DNA of 64,000 nucleotides, taken from positions 310,001 to 374,000 of the forward strand of contig JAWNGF010000011.1 of the NCBI GenBank assembly GCA_037039685.1, written 5' to 3'. This DNA is from Ceratobasidium sp. AG-K. Lineage: Eukaryota > Basidiomycota > Agaricomycetes > Cantharellales > Ceratobasidiaceae. The translations under genes were made by a program, and so were the position numbers. Below the pieces are notes generated by a model that saw only the letters and a list, made by a program, of their open reading frames with translations, had not been told where the DNA came from and searched no databases. Of this stretch, positions 37,113-47,652 are shown one piece after another. Positions within the stretch are counted from its first letter, which is position 1. Each line of letters opens with the position of its first letter.

Positions 37113-37190
37113 TCGAATCAATCAAGAACGAAGCGCTTAGCATGTGTCGGATGAGACAGAAATGGGACTCGATCTGACAGCTTGTCCATG
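37113..37190 (+). promoter_or_regulatory. Promoter block shared with glyoxal oxidase 3
   Basis: A stretch with CGAATCAATCAA, GAAGCGCTTAGC, GTCGG and a GACAGC-TTGTCCAT end is repeated with changes at 40524-40610 upstream of copy 3. The first part contains a CAAT-like AATCAATCAA. It is either duplicated along with the gene or conserved as a regulatory site. Confidence 0.45.
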
Positions 37191-37301
37191 AGCGCACGTC
37201 TGGTCCTTGAATTGCATACCATGACGACGACACCCCCAAGATCTTTGGCCAGTTCATTTGACTGGTGCTTGGCCAGTGCGCTATTGAGTCTGCCAGGCAC
37301 C

Positions 37302-37309
37302 CATAAATA
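37302..37309 (+). promoter_or_regulatory. TATA-like element of glyoxal oxidase 2
   Basis: CATAAATA about 40 bp before the start codon, at a position comparable with the TATAAA of copy 1. Confidence 0.35.
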
Positions 37310-37348
37310 CGAACCGAGGTCCATTGGTCCCCTGTCTTGGTCGTTCTC

Positions 37349-39959
37349 ATGTTACACTCGTTTGTTCTCTTGGTTCTTGTTCCAGCTGCTGTCCAGGCAC
37401 AATGGACGTTGTCGGCAGGTGGTCATACTGGCGCGTAAGTCGACCGCGAGGGCTGCTCAATCGCTCTGGCTTACATTATGGCAGCCATCCTATGATGTTG
37501 ACCGTCGCGAGTGCAACCAATGTTGTGGTCATTGACAAGTACGAGCAAAATCCGCTCCGTGATGCCAGTGGCGATCATGCCCTCGGCTCCATCTACTCGG
37601 TCAAGACCAACACGGCGCGTGCGTTGATATCAAAACCAACAGCTTTTGTGCCACCGGAACGTGGCTGAGCAATGGCACTCGTGAGTTTAGATAATAACTT
37701 GGAATATCGATCTGCGGCTGACGAAAAGTCTATTCTTAGTGGTCAATGTTGGTGGGAACCCACGCGTGGATATCGGGAATGGGCACTCGCCCAACGGGCT
37801 GCAAGGTGCGTGTTTGATTGCCGGTGTAATTTACTCGTTCGCGGTCCCGTGGTCTCTTGCTCGCTTCACCGTCGGCGATTTCGTTTCGACCCCGTTGATT
37901 CCCTACGCCATTTTCTCATTCTGTTATGTTGCGATAACGTACCTTGTGCGTGCCTAACTCCGCTCATAGGGGTCCGTCTGTTTAACGCGTGCTCCGACAT
38001 CGGTAGCTGCGATTTCTACGAGTCTCCTCAGGTTTGCCTCGGTTCTTTCTTACAATCGCAACCGCTGATTGATTGAGTTCAGCGCATTCGCTTGACTTCG
38101 CCGCGGTGGTATCCTTCCTCGGCTCGTCTTTCTGATGGCTCGGCCTTGATCTACGGCGGCGCATTTGGGGGCGGGTGGACGAACTTTGAAGCCCTCAACA
38201 ATCCGACGTACGAGTTTTATCCGCCCAAGAACATCAATGGCTATAACGGTGTGTCTTCTGTTCATCCAATCGGAGACGTGAACTCATAACGAAGTAGGTT
38301 TGCAAATCCCTTCCCAGTTCTTGAAGGATTGTGAGTCTTGACGAAAGATGATGGGAATAAGTACTGATTCGAATACAGCGTTACCACACAATATGTTTCC
38401 TCACATGATGTAAGTTGCCCATAATTTTCAAGTCCCAGGCCACTGAAACACGGGAAAGGCTCCTGCCAAACAACAATATCTTCATTGCCGCCAACAACAT
38501 GGCCAGTACGTTCTCTTGGCTTTCTCGTATGCAAATATTAAAGCTTGAATAGTGAATTTGAATTGGCAAGCCAATACTGAGAATCGTCTCCCGAACCTCC
38601 CAAATGGCCAGCGAGTTACGTACCCTATGAGCGGAGTCGGTAAGTTGGATCGTTTGGGTGAATGTATGCACTTCAAGCTGAGGCGGAGAATAGGTATATT
38701 GCTACCCCTGAGCTGGGAGGATGGCTACAAACCCGAAGTACTGCTGTGCGGTGGATCGCAGTTGCCGTAAGTCTAGTACGGGTGTGGAATAGTAAGCCCC
38801 GCCAGCTAATGCCGTAGCGCGAACAGGGATACCTTGAAGGAGAATGAAGTCAGCTCGCAATCTCCTGCAAGCAATCAGTGCTCTCGTATTGTATTGGATG
38901 GGGCTGGAGTTGGGGCTGGATGGAGTACGGAAGCAATGCCTGATGCGCGGGGTGAGTAGATGACCGATTAGAGCTTAGAAGCGGGGTCTGATTGATCATG
39001 GCTCCCCCTCGGTCCTGTTAAATTAGTCATGCCTGATGCGACGATTCTCCCCGACGGAAAAATCCTCATCGTCAACGGCGCCAAGACCGGTACTGCTGGA
39101 TATGGCAATGTCCCCGACCAGATTGGTCAGTCGAATGCTGATAACCCAGCGTTCACTCCCCTGCTGTATGACCCCAAGGCTGCCCCCGGAAACCGGTTCA
39201 ACTCGACTGGAATGCCGACGTCGAATATTGCGCGGCTGTATCACTCCGTGTCGACGCTTTTGCCTGACGGCCGTGTAATGATCGCCGGGTCAAATCCGAA
39301 CGCAGACGTCGAGACGCGCAAGTACAGGACCGAGTATCAGGTCGAATACCTCAGCCCGGTATGTTTCTTGTCGTTTGAAATCGAGTTTGAGATCTAACCT
39401 GAAGGGTAGCCGTACATGTTCAAACGCCGTCCGATGTATACCGGCTTGCCCTCGACGTGGAATTACGGGCAATCAATCAAGCTCACTGTGACTCTACCTA
39501 CATCCTTGCGTACAATGATAAAAGCCCCGGTCGTAACTGCATCTTTGATGGACCTCGGGTTCTCAACGCACGGTGTACACAGTGGGTACTCTCTTTGTTT
39601 ATGATTGGACGCGTACTGACGAGGGCCTAGTGGATATGCGGATGGTCAAGCTGAAATGTACGTTGTCTGTGAATAGGAAAACGTTGACGATTACCGGACC
39701 GCCCAACGCCGCTAGTAAGCGTTCTTTATTTTTTTTCTATTTACGAGGGGCTAAACTGGTACTTAGTTTATCCACCTGGCCCAGCTTGGCTATACGTGCT
39801 CGTGGACGACGTCCCGTCTGAGGCACAAAAGGTCTTGATCGGAACGGGGGCGTCGCCTCCAGTGGACCGAGCCGCCATCAACAAGTAAGCTATGCCATCC
39901 CTTGCGTGAAATAGCCTCTGACATCGTTTAGTATGCTGGCGAACACTGGGGGCCCGTAG
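37349..39959 (+). pseudogene. Glyoxal oxidase, copy 2, with a frameshift in exon 2
   Basis: Same family and exon plan as copy 1. Signal peptide MLHSFVLLVLVPAAVQA, then QWTLSAGGHTGA. Between the codons for ARAL and the invariant TNSFC, near 37627-37640, one base is missing compared with the other copies: 17 bases lie between TTG and the end of AACAGC, against 18 in copy 1. The frame shifts just before the radical cysteine, so the product would lack the active site. Beyond the break every later exon is well preserved and in phase: SPRWYPSSARLSDGS, GFSTHGVH, VYPPGPAWLYV and MLANTGGP. The decay is therefore recent, or the base was lost in assembly. If the base is present in reality this is a normal 550-residue enzyme. 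Confidence 0.85.
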
Positions 39960-40816
39960 GCCACTTGAGAGAATATATTTCCCTCGCTACCTATACACTC
40001 GTTTACCATTGGTATAGTCACACTCTTTTGACAAGGACAGACGTATGTATACGCCCATTTTATTGCCATTTCTCGGACTCGGAGCTGCGAAGCTTGGACA
40101 CTTGTCTTGTTTCTCATTGGACATTTTTGTATGTGTATCCCATGTGATTACACTTTCTTTTGATAATTGACTGTCATAGTCGAGGGGTGTATGCGGTGGA
40201 CTGAGGGCCCTCAAATTGACCGAAAAACTAAAGGGGTTCTCGGACTAGTTGGAGTCCTTTGTCGATATTACCAGTATGATTATTATTTGCACCTTCCTCT
40301 TGTTGCATATTCGGACGTTCCTTGCGAGCGAGATGGAAGTGCTGCTCCGGGCCGGTCCTGTGGATCTCACTAGTGGCTTGGAATTGGACCTAGTAAGCGC
40401 TTGCTCGTGTCGAGTGCGTTAGTGTGCGTGATCCGGATAAAACCTTTGTAACAGTTTTACGTGTGGATTGTTGTTCAAAGCTGGTCCGAGTTTGGTTGGC
40501 CTTGAGGGTGATTACAGCCACCGCGCGAACCAATCAAAATGGGTTCGAAGAAGCGTTTAGCGCGAGTCGGGGTGGATCAATACGGTATTTGATTTGACGG
40601 CACGTCCATCAATCTAAACCACCACTGTCAGGAAAGACATTTCGTAGACATTTGGGAAACTTCCTCACTATGAGTGACAGAATGAGAGCCGGCTAGTTTG
40701 TCTACGTCATGCTGGGTACGGGTTCATCGGCCTCGTTTTGCTGATCGATCAGTCGCTCTGTCTCCGGCAGATAAGTATAGATCAAGTTGAACAAATCGTG
40801 TGTCTTTCCTTCCCTC
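39960..40816. other. Intergenic between glyoxal oxidases 2 and 3
   Basis: Contains the copy 3 promoter: the shared block at 40524-40610 and a TATA-like ATAAGTATA at about 40771-40779. No gene was recognised. Confidence 0.4.
40524..40610 (+). promoter_or_regulatory. Promoter block shared with glyoxal oxidase 2
   Basis: CGAACCAATCAAAA, GAAGCGTTTAGC, GTCGG and TTGATTTGACGGCACGTCCA line up in order with 37113-37190. A CCAATCA box is present at the start of the block. It lies about 210 bp before the copy 3 start. Confidence 0.45.
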
Positions 40817-43484
40817 ATGTTACGCTCGTTTGCTCTTGTTGCGCTGGTTCCAGCCACTGCTCGCGCGCAATGGACGTTATCCCTGGGTGGTACAACTGGC
40901 GTGTAAGTTCCAATGCTAGACTTGGTTACTCGAGCTAACATCAACACAGTGCCGCCATGCAGATGACAGTTGCGACCGGGACCAATGTCGTGATCATTGA
41001 TAAATTTGAACAAAACCCGTTGAGAGACTCTAGTGGCGGACCCGCCCTCGGCGCGGTCTACTCGGTGGTGTCTGACTCGGCTCGCGCGTTGAACGTTGCT
41101 ACTAACAGTTTTTGCGCGACCGGAACGTGGTTGAGCAACGGCACTTGTGAGTTTTGGCTTTGGCCTGGATACGGTCTAGGGTTGACTTTCGTTTTAGTGA
41201 TTAATATTGGCGGGAATCCGCGTGTCGACATTGGGGATCACCATTCTGACAACGGCCTGCAAGGTGCGTACGTTTGATTCTATTCGTCGTTAACAATTTA
41301 CTAGTCGGTCCTTACCCGCTTTCTCGTTCATTAATTTCATCTGCCCTCGCTCGGATTCTCGCTTGGCTCATATTACTCTGATCCCACTTGCCTCGGTTGT
41401 ACCATGCTCGGCAGCAGGCTAACCCGACCCTCAGGAATTCGGCAATTTAACCCCTGCTCGGACTCTGACAATTGCGACGTATATGAATCTCCTCAGGTCG
41501 GTATCACTCCTTTTTTGTCCTTAATCTGCATAGATTGACCTGTTTATAGCGCATCCGCCTGACCTCATCGCGGTGGTACCCCTCCTCGGCACGTCTGTCT
41601 GATGGTTCGGCAATAATCTACGGTGGGGCGTATGGAGGTTCTTGGACGAACTTCGAGGCGCTGAACAACCCGACATACGAATTCCATCCACCCAAAAACA
41701 TCCATGGGTACAATGGTATGTATCTATATTCTAGTTTGTGAAAACGGAGGCCGATACAAAATAGGTCTGCAAATTCCCGCCCAGTTCTTGAAGGATTGTA
41801 AGTCTAAACGGGTGGCCAGGAAGAGGGAGGCTAACTTGAGTACAGCGTTACCGCACAATATGTTCCCGCATGTGATGTATGTTTGCTTCCCATTGCCTGC
41901 TAATAGCGAGCTTACATGTGCCCAAGGTTGCTGCCAAACAACGACCTCTTCATCGCCGCTAACAACATGGCCAGTGAGTTCTATTTTATCTACGAGGCAC
42001 ATAAATATTGAATCTCGTACAGTGACATTCAACTGGCAAACCAATTCCGAGAACCGCCTGCCGAATATCCCGAACGGTCAGCGGGTCGCATACCCCATGA
42101 GTGGAGTCGGTGAGTGCAATCAATTGGCTGGATGTATGCACGCTGAACCGCGACGTAGGCGTTTTGTTGCCTTTAACCTACGAGAACAATTACAAGCCGG
42201 AGGTGCTGTTATGTGGCGGATCGGAATTACCGTACGTCCCGACTCGAGCCTTGCACCTTACAAGGTAATTTGACATTTGACTAGGGATACTCTCAAGGAG
42301 AACGAAGTCAGTTCCCAGTCCCCAACCAGCCAGCATTGTTCTCGTATCACATTGGATGAAGCCGGCAAGGCAGCAGGATGGAGTTCAGAACTCATGCCCG
42401 AGGGACGGGGTACGTATACTACCAAATGAGCCACATGAGGTGCATTGCTGACTGAGATGACACTTTCCCTTGTGTTGCTCATTTTGTGTTGCGTTTGCCG
42501 CGCTCGTATTATGACCTCGTGCTTCACAAACAGTCATGCCTGACGCGACGATTCTCCCGGACGGAAAGATCCTCATCGTCAACGGTGCCAAGACTGGCAC
42601 CGCCGGGTACGGAAACGTCCCAGATCAAGTTGGCCAGTCCAACGCCGACAACCCAGCGTTCACTCCTGTGCTATACGATCCAAACGCTCCGGCTGGAAGC
42701 AGATTCAGCACCGATGACATGCCTACCTCGGATATTGCACGGTTATACCATTCCGTGTCGACGCTTTTGCCAGATGGACGCGTGATGATCGCAGGGTCAA
42801 ATCCGAATGCGGATGTGAAGACGCGCAAGTACAAGACGGAATACCAGGTGGAATACATTAGCCCGGTATGTTGCATCGTGTTACAGTAGAGCTTATGGAG
42901 TTTAACTGGCGCGATAGCCGTACATGACACAAACCCGTCCCTCGTATACTGGTTTACCCCCGACGTGGAACTACGGTGAACCAATTACAATCACTGTGAC
43001 TCTTCCCTCACAGGTGCCTGTGCCAACCATGGGTGTTTCCCTTATGGACCTTGGGTTCTCGACGCACGGAGTGCATAGTGAGTTCCCCTTCAGGCCTATC
43101 CTTGATGTTTCCTGATGAAGTCCCAGTGGATATGCGGATGGTCAAGCTGGCATGCACGCTAACCGGGAACATGTTGACGATTACTGGTCCTCCCAATGCT
43201 GCGAGTAAGTATAACGCATACGAACTTTCTACTTATGACGATAACTAACGTCCGGGTTTAGTCTACCCGCCTGGCCCCGCGTGGGTATATGTCCTTGCCG
43301 ATGGCGTGCCGTCCGTCGCGCAAAAGGTATTGATCGGAAACGGGGGATCTCCTCCAGTGGATCAAGGTGCGATTGACAAGTGAGTATTTTCCAGATCCAT
43401 GGGCGTAACTGGCGCTGATTCGTACTCAGTATGTTGGCGAACACTGGTGGCCCACGAGCTGACCCGCATGGTTTTCTATTCTGA
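40817..43484 (+). CDS. Glyoxal oxidase-type copper radical oxidase, copy 3
   Basis: Secreted hydrogen-peroxide-producing copper radical oxidase. Signal peptide MLRSFALVALVPATARA, cleaved before QWTLSLGG. The radical cysteine is in NSFCATGTWLSNGT and the radical tyrosine in SSRWYPSSARLSDGS. Tyr-His is in ARLYHSVSTLLPDGRVMI and the last copper-binding His in LMDLGFSTHGVH. All splice junctions checked are in phase and use GT-AG. The C-terminus differs from the sister genes: where copies 2, 4 and 5 stop directly after MLA(N/H)TGGP, this gene has CGA in place of a stop and continues for nine residues (RADPHGFLF) to a TGA at 43482. That is best explained by a TGA-to-CGA stop-loss and should be harmless. 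It appears intact and, with copy 1, is a good candidate for the active enzyme. Confidence 0.92.
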
Positions 43485-44406
43485 CCAATTGATACTCTTG
43501 TTTTTTGTTTGTCCTGATACGCTCGTTCGATATACACAATCTCTGAGTACTTCAATTTCCTTTTACTTGCTGTTTCACGGTCCGGGGATGGGGGTTTAAT
43601 AGTTGTCTTGCCTTTGTCGAATACTTGTGTAGCTTGTTGCTCACGTAATGTATGTGAATGACCTGTTGTTGCTTAAAAGGCCTGAGAAGATAGACTGTAT
43701 GCGTGGTTTGGAGACCTGGAGTGGACTACTTGTTGAAGCTGTGGTACCTGGTCGCACTCATTCACAAGCGGAATCGAGAACAGTAACCAGGAGTGTACCA
43801 TTCGGTGGCAACAACATCTAGCCTCGAAATCCCATCAGTGTTAGCCTACCAATAAGTACCATTGTCAATAATGCAATTGAAGCGGTTACCCTTAGTGTAC
43901 CTGCTTCTCCTCATCCCTCGTCTGTCTTCACTTTTCCTTATCTGATACCCTTACAAGTCACGGTCCACCCCACCTTTAGGTCCGGCCCAGCAGTACACTT
44001 CTAGAACGAATCCAAAATCCGGAATATTCGCAAAGGATGCCAAGCGATCCTTGACGGTATTACGAATTCATATTTTCGGTACGGGGCATCGGACTCATGG
44101 TCTTGGAGCTAGTTGATTCAACCCTCTCGGCTAAGTCAACCAAGCTAACTGATCACAGTTCCTTCCAGCCGGCATAGCTATACTCAGAGGGCTAATTACT
44201 ATTAAATTAACTCGTGTAGAATGCTCCTAAATGGACAACAGAGTTTGAATGGATGCAAATAAGGATACAATGTGATAATTGAGTGGCTGGTCCGTGCATG
44301 ATTAAATAGTGTCCAAATGTTCGTGATAATCATATGGCAAATGTCCATCGAAAAGTGAAAGGCGAAATAATGAAAGTCGTTAAAGCCAGAGATTTGTCGT
44401 GAATTC
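43485..44406. other. Intergenic between glyoxal oxidase 3 and laccase
   Basis: The two genes converge here, so this is 3' flank for both. No further gene was recognised. Confidence 0.4.
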
Positions 44407-46656
44407 TTAATTCTCGGCCCGCTTGCTGAGATCATATGAAAATTGCTTTGGGACCGGGAGTTCCCTCCGCTCAAAGCGGGTAGACCTAGTTTTCCGGCCT
44501 GGGGCATTACACAGCTACGAATATCACAAATCAGCACTCGTCGGAGTAAACAAAGTTTCAAACTCACCTCTTTAGAACTCTCAGGAATCTGGAACTGCTT
44601 GACCACCTCGGGCTGTACAACAACAGCAGCAGCGAAGCCGTGTGCCATATGCCAATCGATATGACAATGCATGACTACGTGGAAATCATTAGTAACTTGT
44701 TCATCACGGTGATAAGGCAAAATTTCTTACACCAAACTCCAGGGTTATCAGCTTTGACTCGGTATACAGCCCACGAGGCGGCAGGAATCACATGCGTATC
44801 GCGGCGGAGGGGGTTATCCGTATTGAACTTGACCTTCTTGTAATCGTCGATTGTGAGCGCGCCTTTCCCTCGGCGACGATCCAAAATGTCATACCGTGCA
44901 CTACGTTTGGGTTAGCCACGAGTTCCCCCAGGACAGTGGAAAGTGCTTACGATGGTAGGGGTGGTCAATACGGGCATCCAGGTTGTTTATGATAATATCC
45001 GCGCCTTCGGGCTTGTCAAACGTCAAGCTCATGATTTTCTTCTTGTCCAACCCGCGACCTTCGACAACGTCATACAACAGAGGTTGATTCGACGAATGAT
45101 GCTCGAAAGTCACGTTGTTGGTAAAGAACCGAGTGACGGTACCATCGGTGGTATTGACGCGGCCGACTCGAGTGTTGAAAATACCTTGTTGGGAGACAAA
45201 CCTAGGAGGATCGTTGCGCTCGAGCGGAACCAGATCAGCCGAGTCCATATCTTTGCAGTCTTCGCCCAGGGCGTCCTTCCAGTCCTTGGTCTTTGGAAGC
45301 TGCGTGGTAGGCTCGTATCCCGGTGTGGAATCAATGTAACGCATCACCGCGAGGGTCGTATTGGCAAAGTCGGGGGTAACATAAGGAAGGCAATCACCCC
45401 TGATTTCGGCTCGCATCCAGAAAGCGTCGCCGGGTTTGCCCTGGTCGGTCGAGACAACTACAGAATATCGTTGGCCGTTGTGCGACGTGAGGCGGTGGAG
45501 GCCGTTGACAGCTTTGCTGGAGATGGCAGTGTCGTCGGCTTCAATGATATCGAGCGTGTGCGAGTCGAATGAGTTGTAGAACATGGCTAGAAGTGCTACT
45601 GTCAATATAAGTGATAGTGTTGAACGCTTCCACGTACCATGGGCAGCGGTGTTGATGATTCGCATGCGGTACTTCTTGTTGGGGTAGACTTGCAGCTCGT
45701 ATGGCCGCTGAGTGAAGCACGTTTCAGGGGTGCCGAACTTTTCGCAGTCCCAGGTTCCATAACCATTGAACATTCCAGAACGGGGTGGAGGTGCGGCTTG
45801 ACTCTGGAGAGAATTATCAGTCCAGCCGTTTATAGGAGGCACTTTTCTGACTTACCCCATTGAAGTATCCCTTTGGACTATCAAGGGCCTTGATAATTTC
45901 CGTCGAGGTGTTATGGTACCAATCGCTGACGATGAGAACCTGGTCATGGTCATAGTGCACTCCACGCTTCAAAGGGTCGTTGACGGAATGGACAATGAAA
46001 GCCTATTTTGGCTCGTTAGTTAATGTTCATTGGTGCGTCGCGGAAAAACTTACGCCTTGAATGCCGTCCGACATCTGGGCCCCTGCGTGAGCGCTACCAA
46101 GAATATAAGACTGAATTCAACCGTATAAACTGCCGGACTTACTGCCACCAAAAAGTACCGTACTGCCCCTCAATCTTGAATTTGTACGTGAAATCGCCAC
46201 CCGCTGGGATGGGGCACTGGGTAACGCCCGCCGGACCATCCATCCATGCCGTGCCATTTTGGAGCAGACCGTGCCAGTGGAGACTCGTGCCCTCTTCCGG
46301 GAGGCGGTTCTTGACATTGATGATAATCGTGTCGCCATCGTTAGCTTCGATGGTCGGTCCAGGGTATTGGCCTACGCGATATCGATCAATATTAGATCTC
46401 TGGGTGAAGGCGAGTACATACCATTGACTACCAGCATGTCGCGGTAGAAACCATCCGGAGCACCCCCCTGTTGCGTGATCGTCCAGTCATAGGTGCGGGT
46501 CGTGGGTGTGCTCGTAATCTCGAAATCAGGCGAAAGGGTGAGCTGTTCGAGGCGAGGTTGGACGAGCTCTTGGCTGGTGGTCCTAGTTGTGATCTTGGTA
46601 GAAGAGACTAGGCCGATGAGGGACAAGGCGCACACCAAGGCACGAGAGAGAAACAT
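44407..46656 (-). CDS. Laccase-type multicopper oxidase
   Basis: Secreted four-copper oxidase that oxidises phenols and reduces oxygen to water. Signal peptide [19 protein letters not shown]. All four copper motifs are present: L1 [13 protein letters not shown]2 [15 protein letters not shown] (joined across an intron; Ala between the histidines where Ser is usual); L3 HPYHLHGMTFW (joined across an intron); L4 [15 protein letters not shown]. The residue ten after the L4 cysteine is Phe, the non-ligating axial residue linked to high redox potential in fungal laccases. The acidic middle ([20 protein letters not shown]) and [12 protein letters not shown] resemble laccase-like MCOs from agaricomycetes. 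The last exon gives [20 protein letters not shown] and ends at TAA 44407-44409. Length is about 590 residues. An upstream in-frame ATG at 46683 is possible, but the start at 46656 gives a proper signal peptide. A ferroxidase-like role cannot be excluded. Confidence 0.92.
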
Positions 46657-47652
46657 GTTGTTGGAGAATGGTGAGCCCAGCACAAGTCGTCACTGGTTTT
46701 ATATCACAAGCATGGCCGTGAAATATTGTGTCCATAGAGCAAAGTGCTCGCCCGAGCTATTTCGGCACTGGTCAGACACCCAGCCATATCCGTCAAATTA
46801 GCCTTGTTCGAGTGAGTGTATCGCCTGCTCGATCCCCCGCTCGACTTGCACTTCCGAAAGCGATGCCGTTTGAATTGATTAATGTCCCACCTAAAATCGG
46901 AATGTAGTCGACGCTAGGCCTCTAATATAGCGTTATCCTCCGATATACGCGAGTCGAAATAGTTGTGTTGGACATTTTTGGTCTGTATCCAGCGGCGGAT
47001 GAGGTCAAGCGCAAGCCGTCTTGGCGCGCCCGGTGGCGCCGGTGGCGATGCCATCAAAATTGACTCCTATCTCAACACTGAAATTCACTGCTTCGGTATC
47101 ACGGACGATCCCATCGTGGATAAATTTTTGATCGGATTTTTGTAAATGTGTGGGGTGTGAACGCTGAACATCGATAAAGCTTGCAAGCGCTCACTTTCTT
47201 AACCTATGGGACCGGGCTGTAAATTCTACAGTGCCTCGCCGGTGGATTACTGGCATCCGCACCTCGTTCCTAAACTGGAGCGATACTATGCGTGATGAAG
47301 CGGGGATCAGGCGGAAGATAGTTCCCCGAACATCGGCGCTTCTTGGAAATGCGCCAATTTATCAAACTTTGGCTGACCTCGAACAAGCGCCGGTCCAGAG
47401 TGCCCCACAATTATCGATGTGCTTTCTTGCTGGATTTTGTATACTACGACCCACACAACAAGTTTTTTCAGAAATTGGACAACATTCATACCTGCGAGTG
47501 GTAATATGAAATGTATCGACCCGTCGTCAACGTCACGGGGCTCGCTCTTTGTTTGGTTTTCTCACCAACTCGGTCTATGTGTGGCCTAATCCCATGAATA
47601 AAGACAGGGGCCGAATGTCTCCTATCAGCGCCCTTCTCCTCCCGTCCCTCTC
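46657..47652. promoter_or_regulatory. Divergent region between laccase and glyoxal oxidase 4
   Basis: About 1 kb separating two head-to-head secreted oxidase genes, so it could carry a shared regulatory region. GAATAAA near 47597 is a possible TATA element of copy 4. No gene was recognised. Confidence 0.4.

Larger units (their letters stand above)
36574..37348. other. Intergenic between glyoxal oxidases 1 and 2
   Basis: Holds the 3' flank of copy 1 and the promoter of copy 2, including a block shared with the copy 3 promoter. No gene was seen. Confidence 0.4.

Noticed and set aside
44202..44560. Long extension of the laccase reading frame past L4
   Set aside because: A GTGAGT donor after ESSKE and a CGTAG acceptor give a short normal C-terminus ending at 44407; the extension is intron and 3' flank.
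44943..45572. Plus-strand open frame of about 200 codons inside the laccase
   Set aside because: It lies antisense to conserved multicopper oxidase exons and shows no motif of its own.
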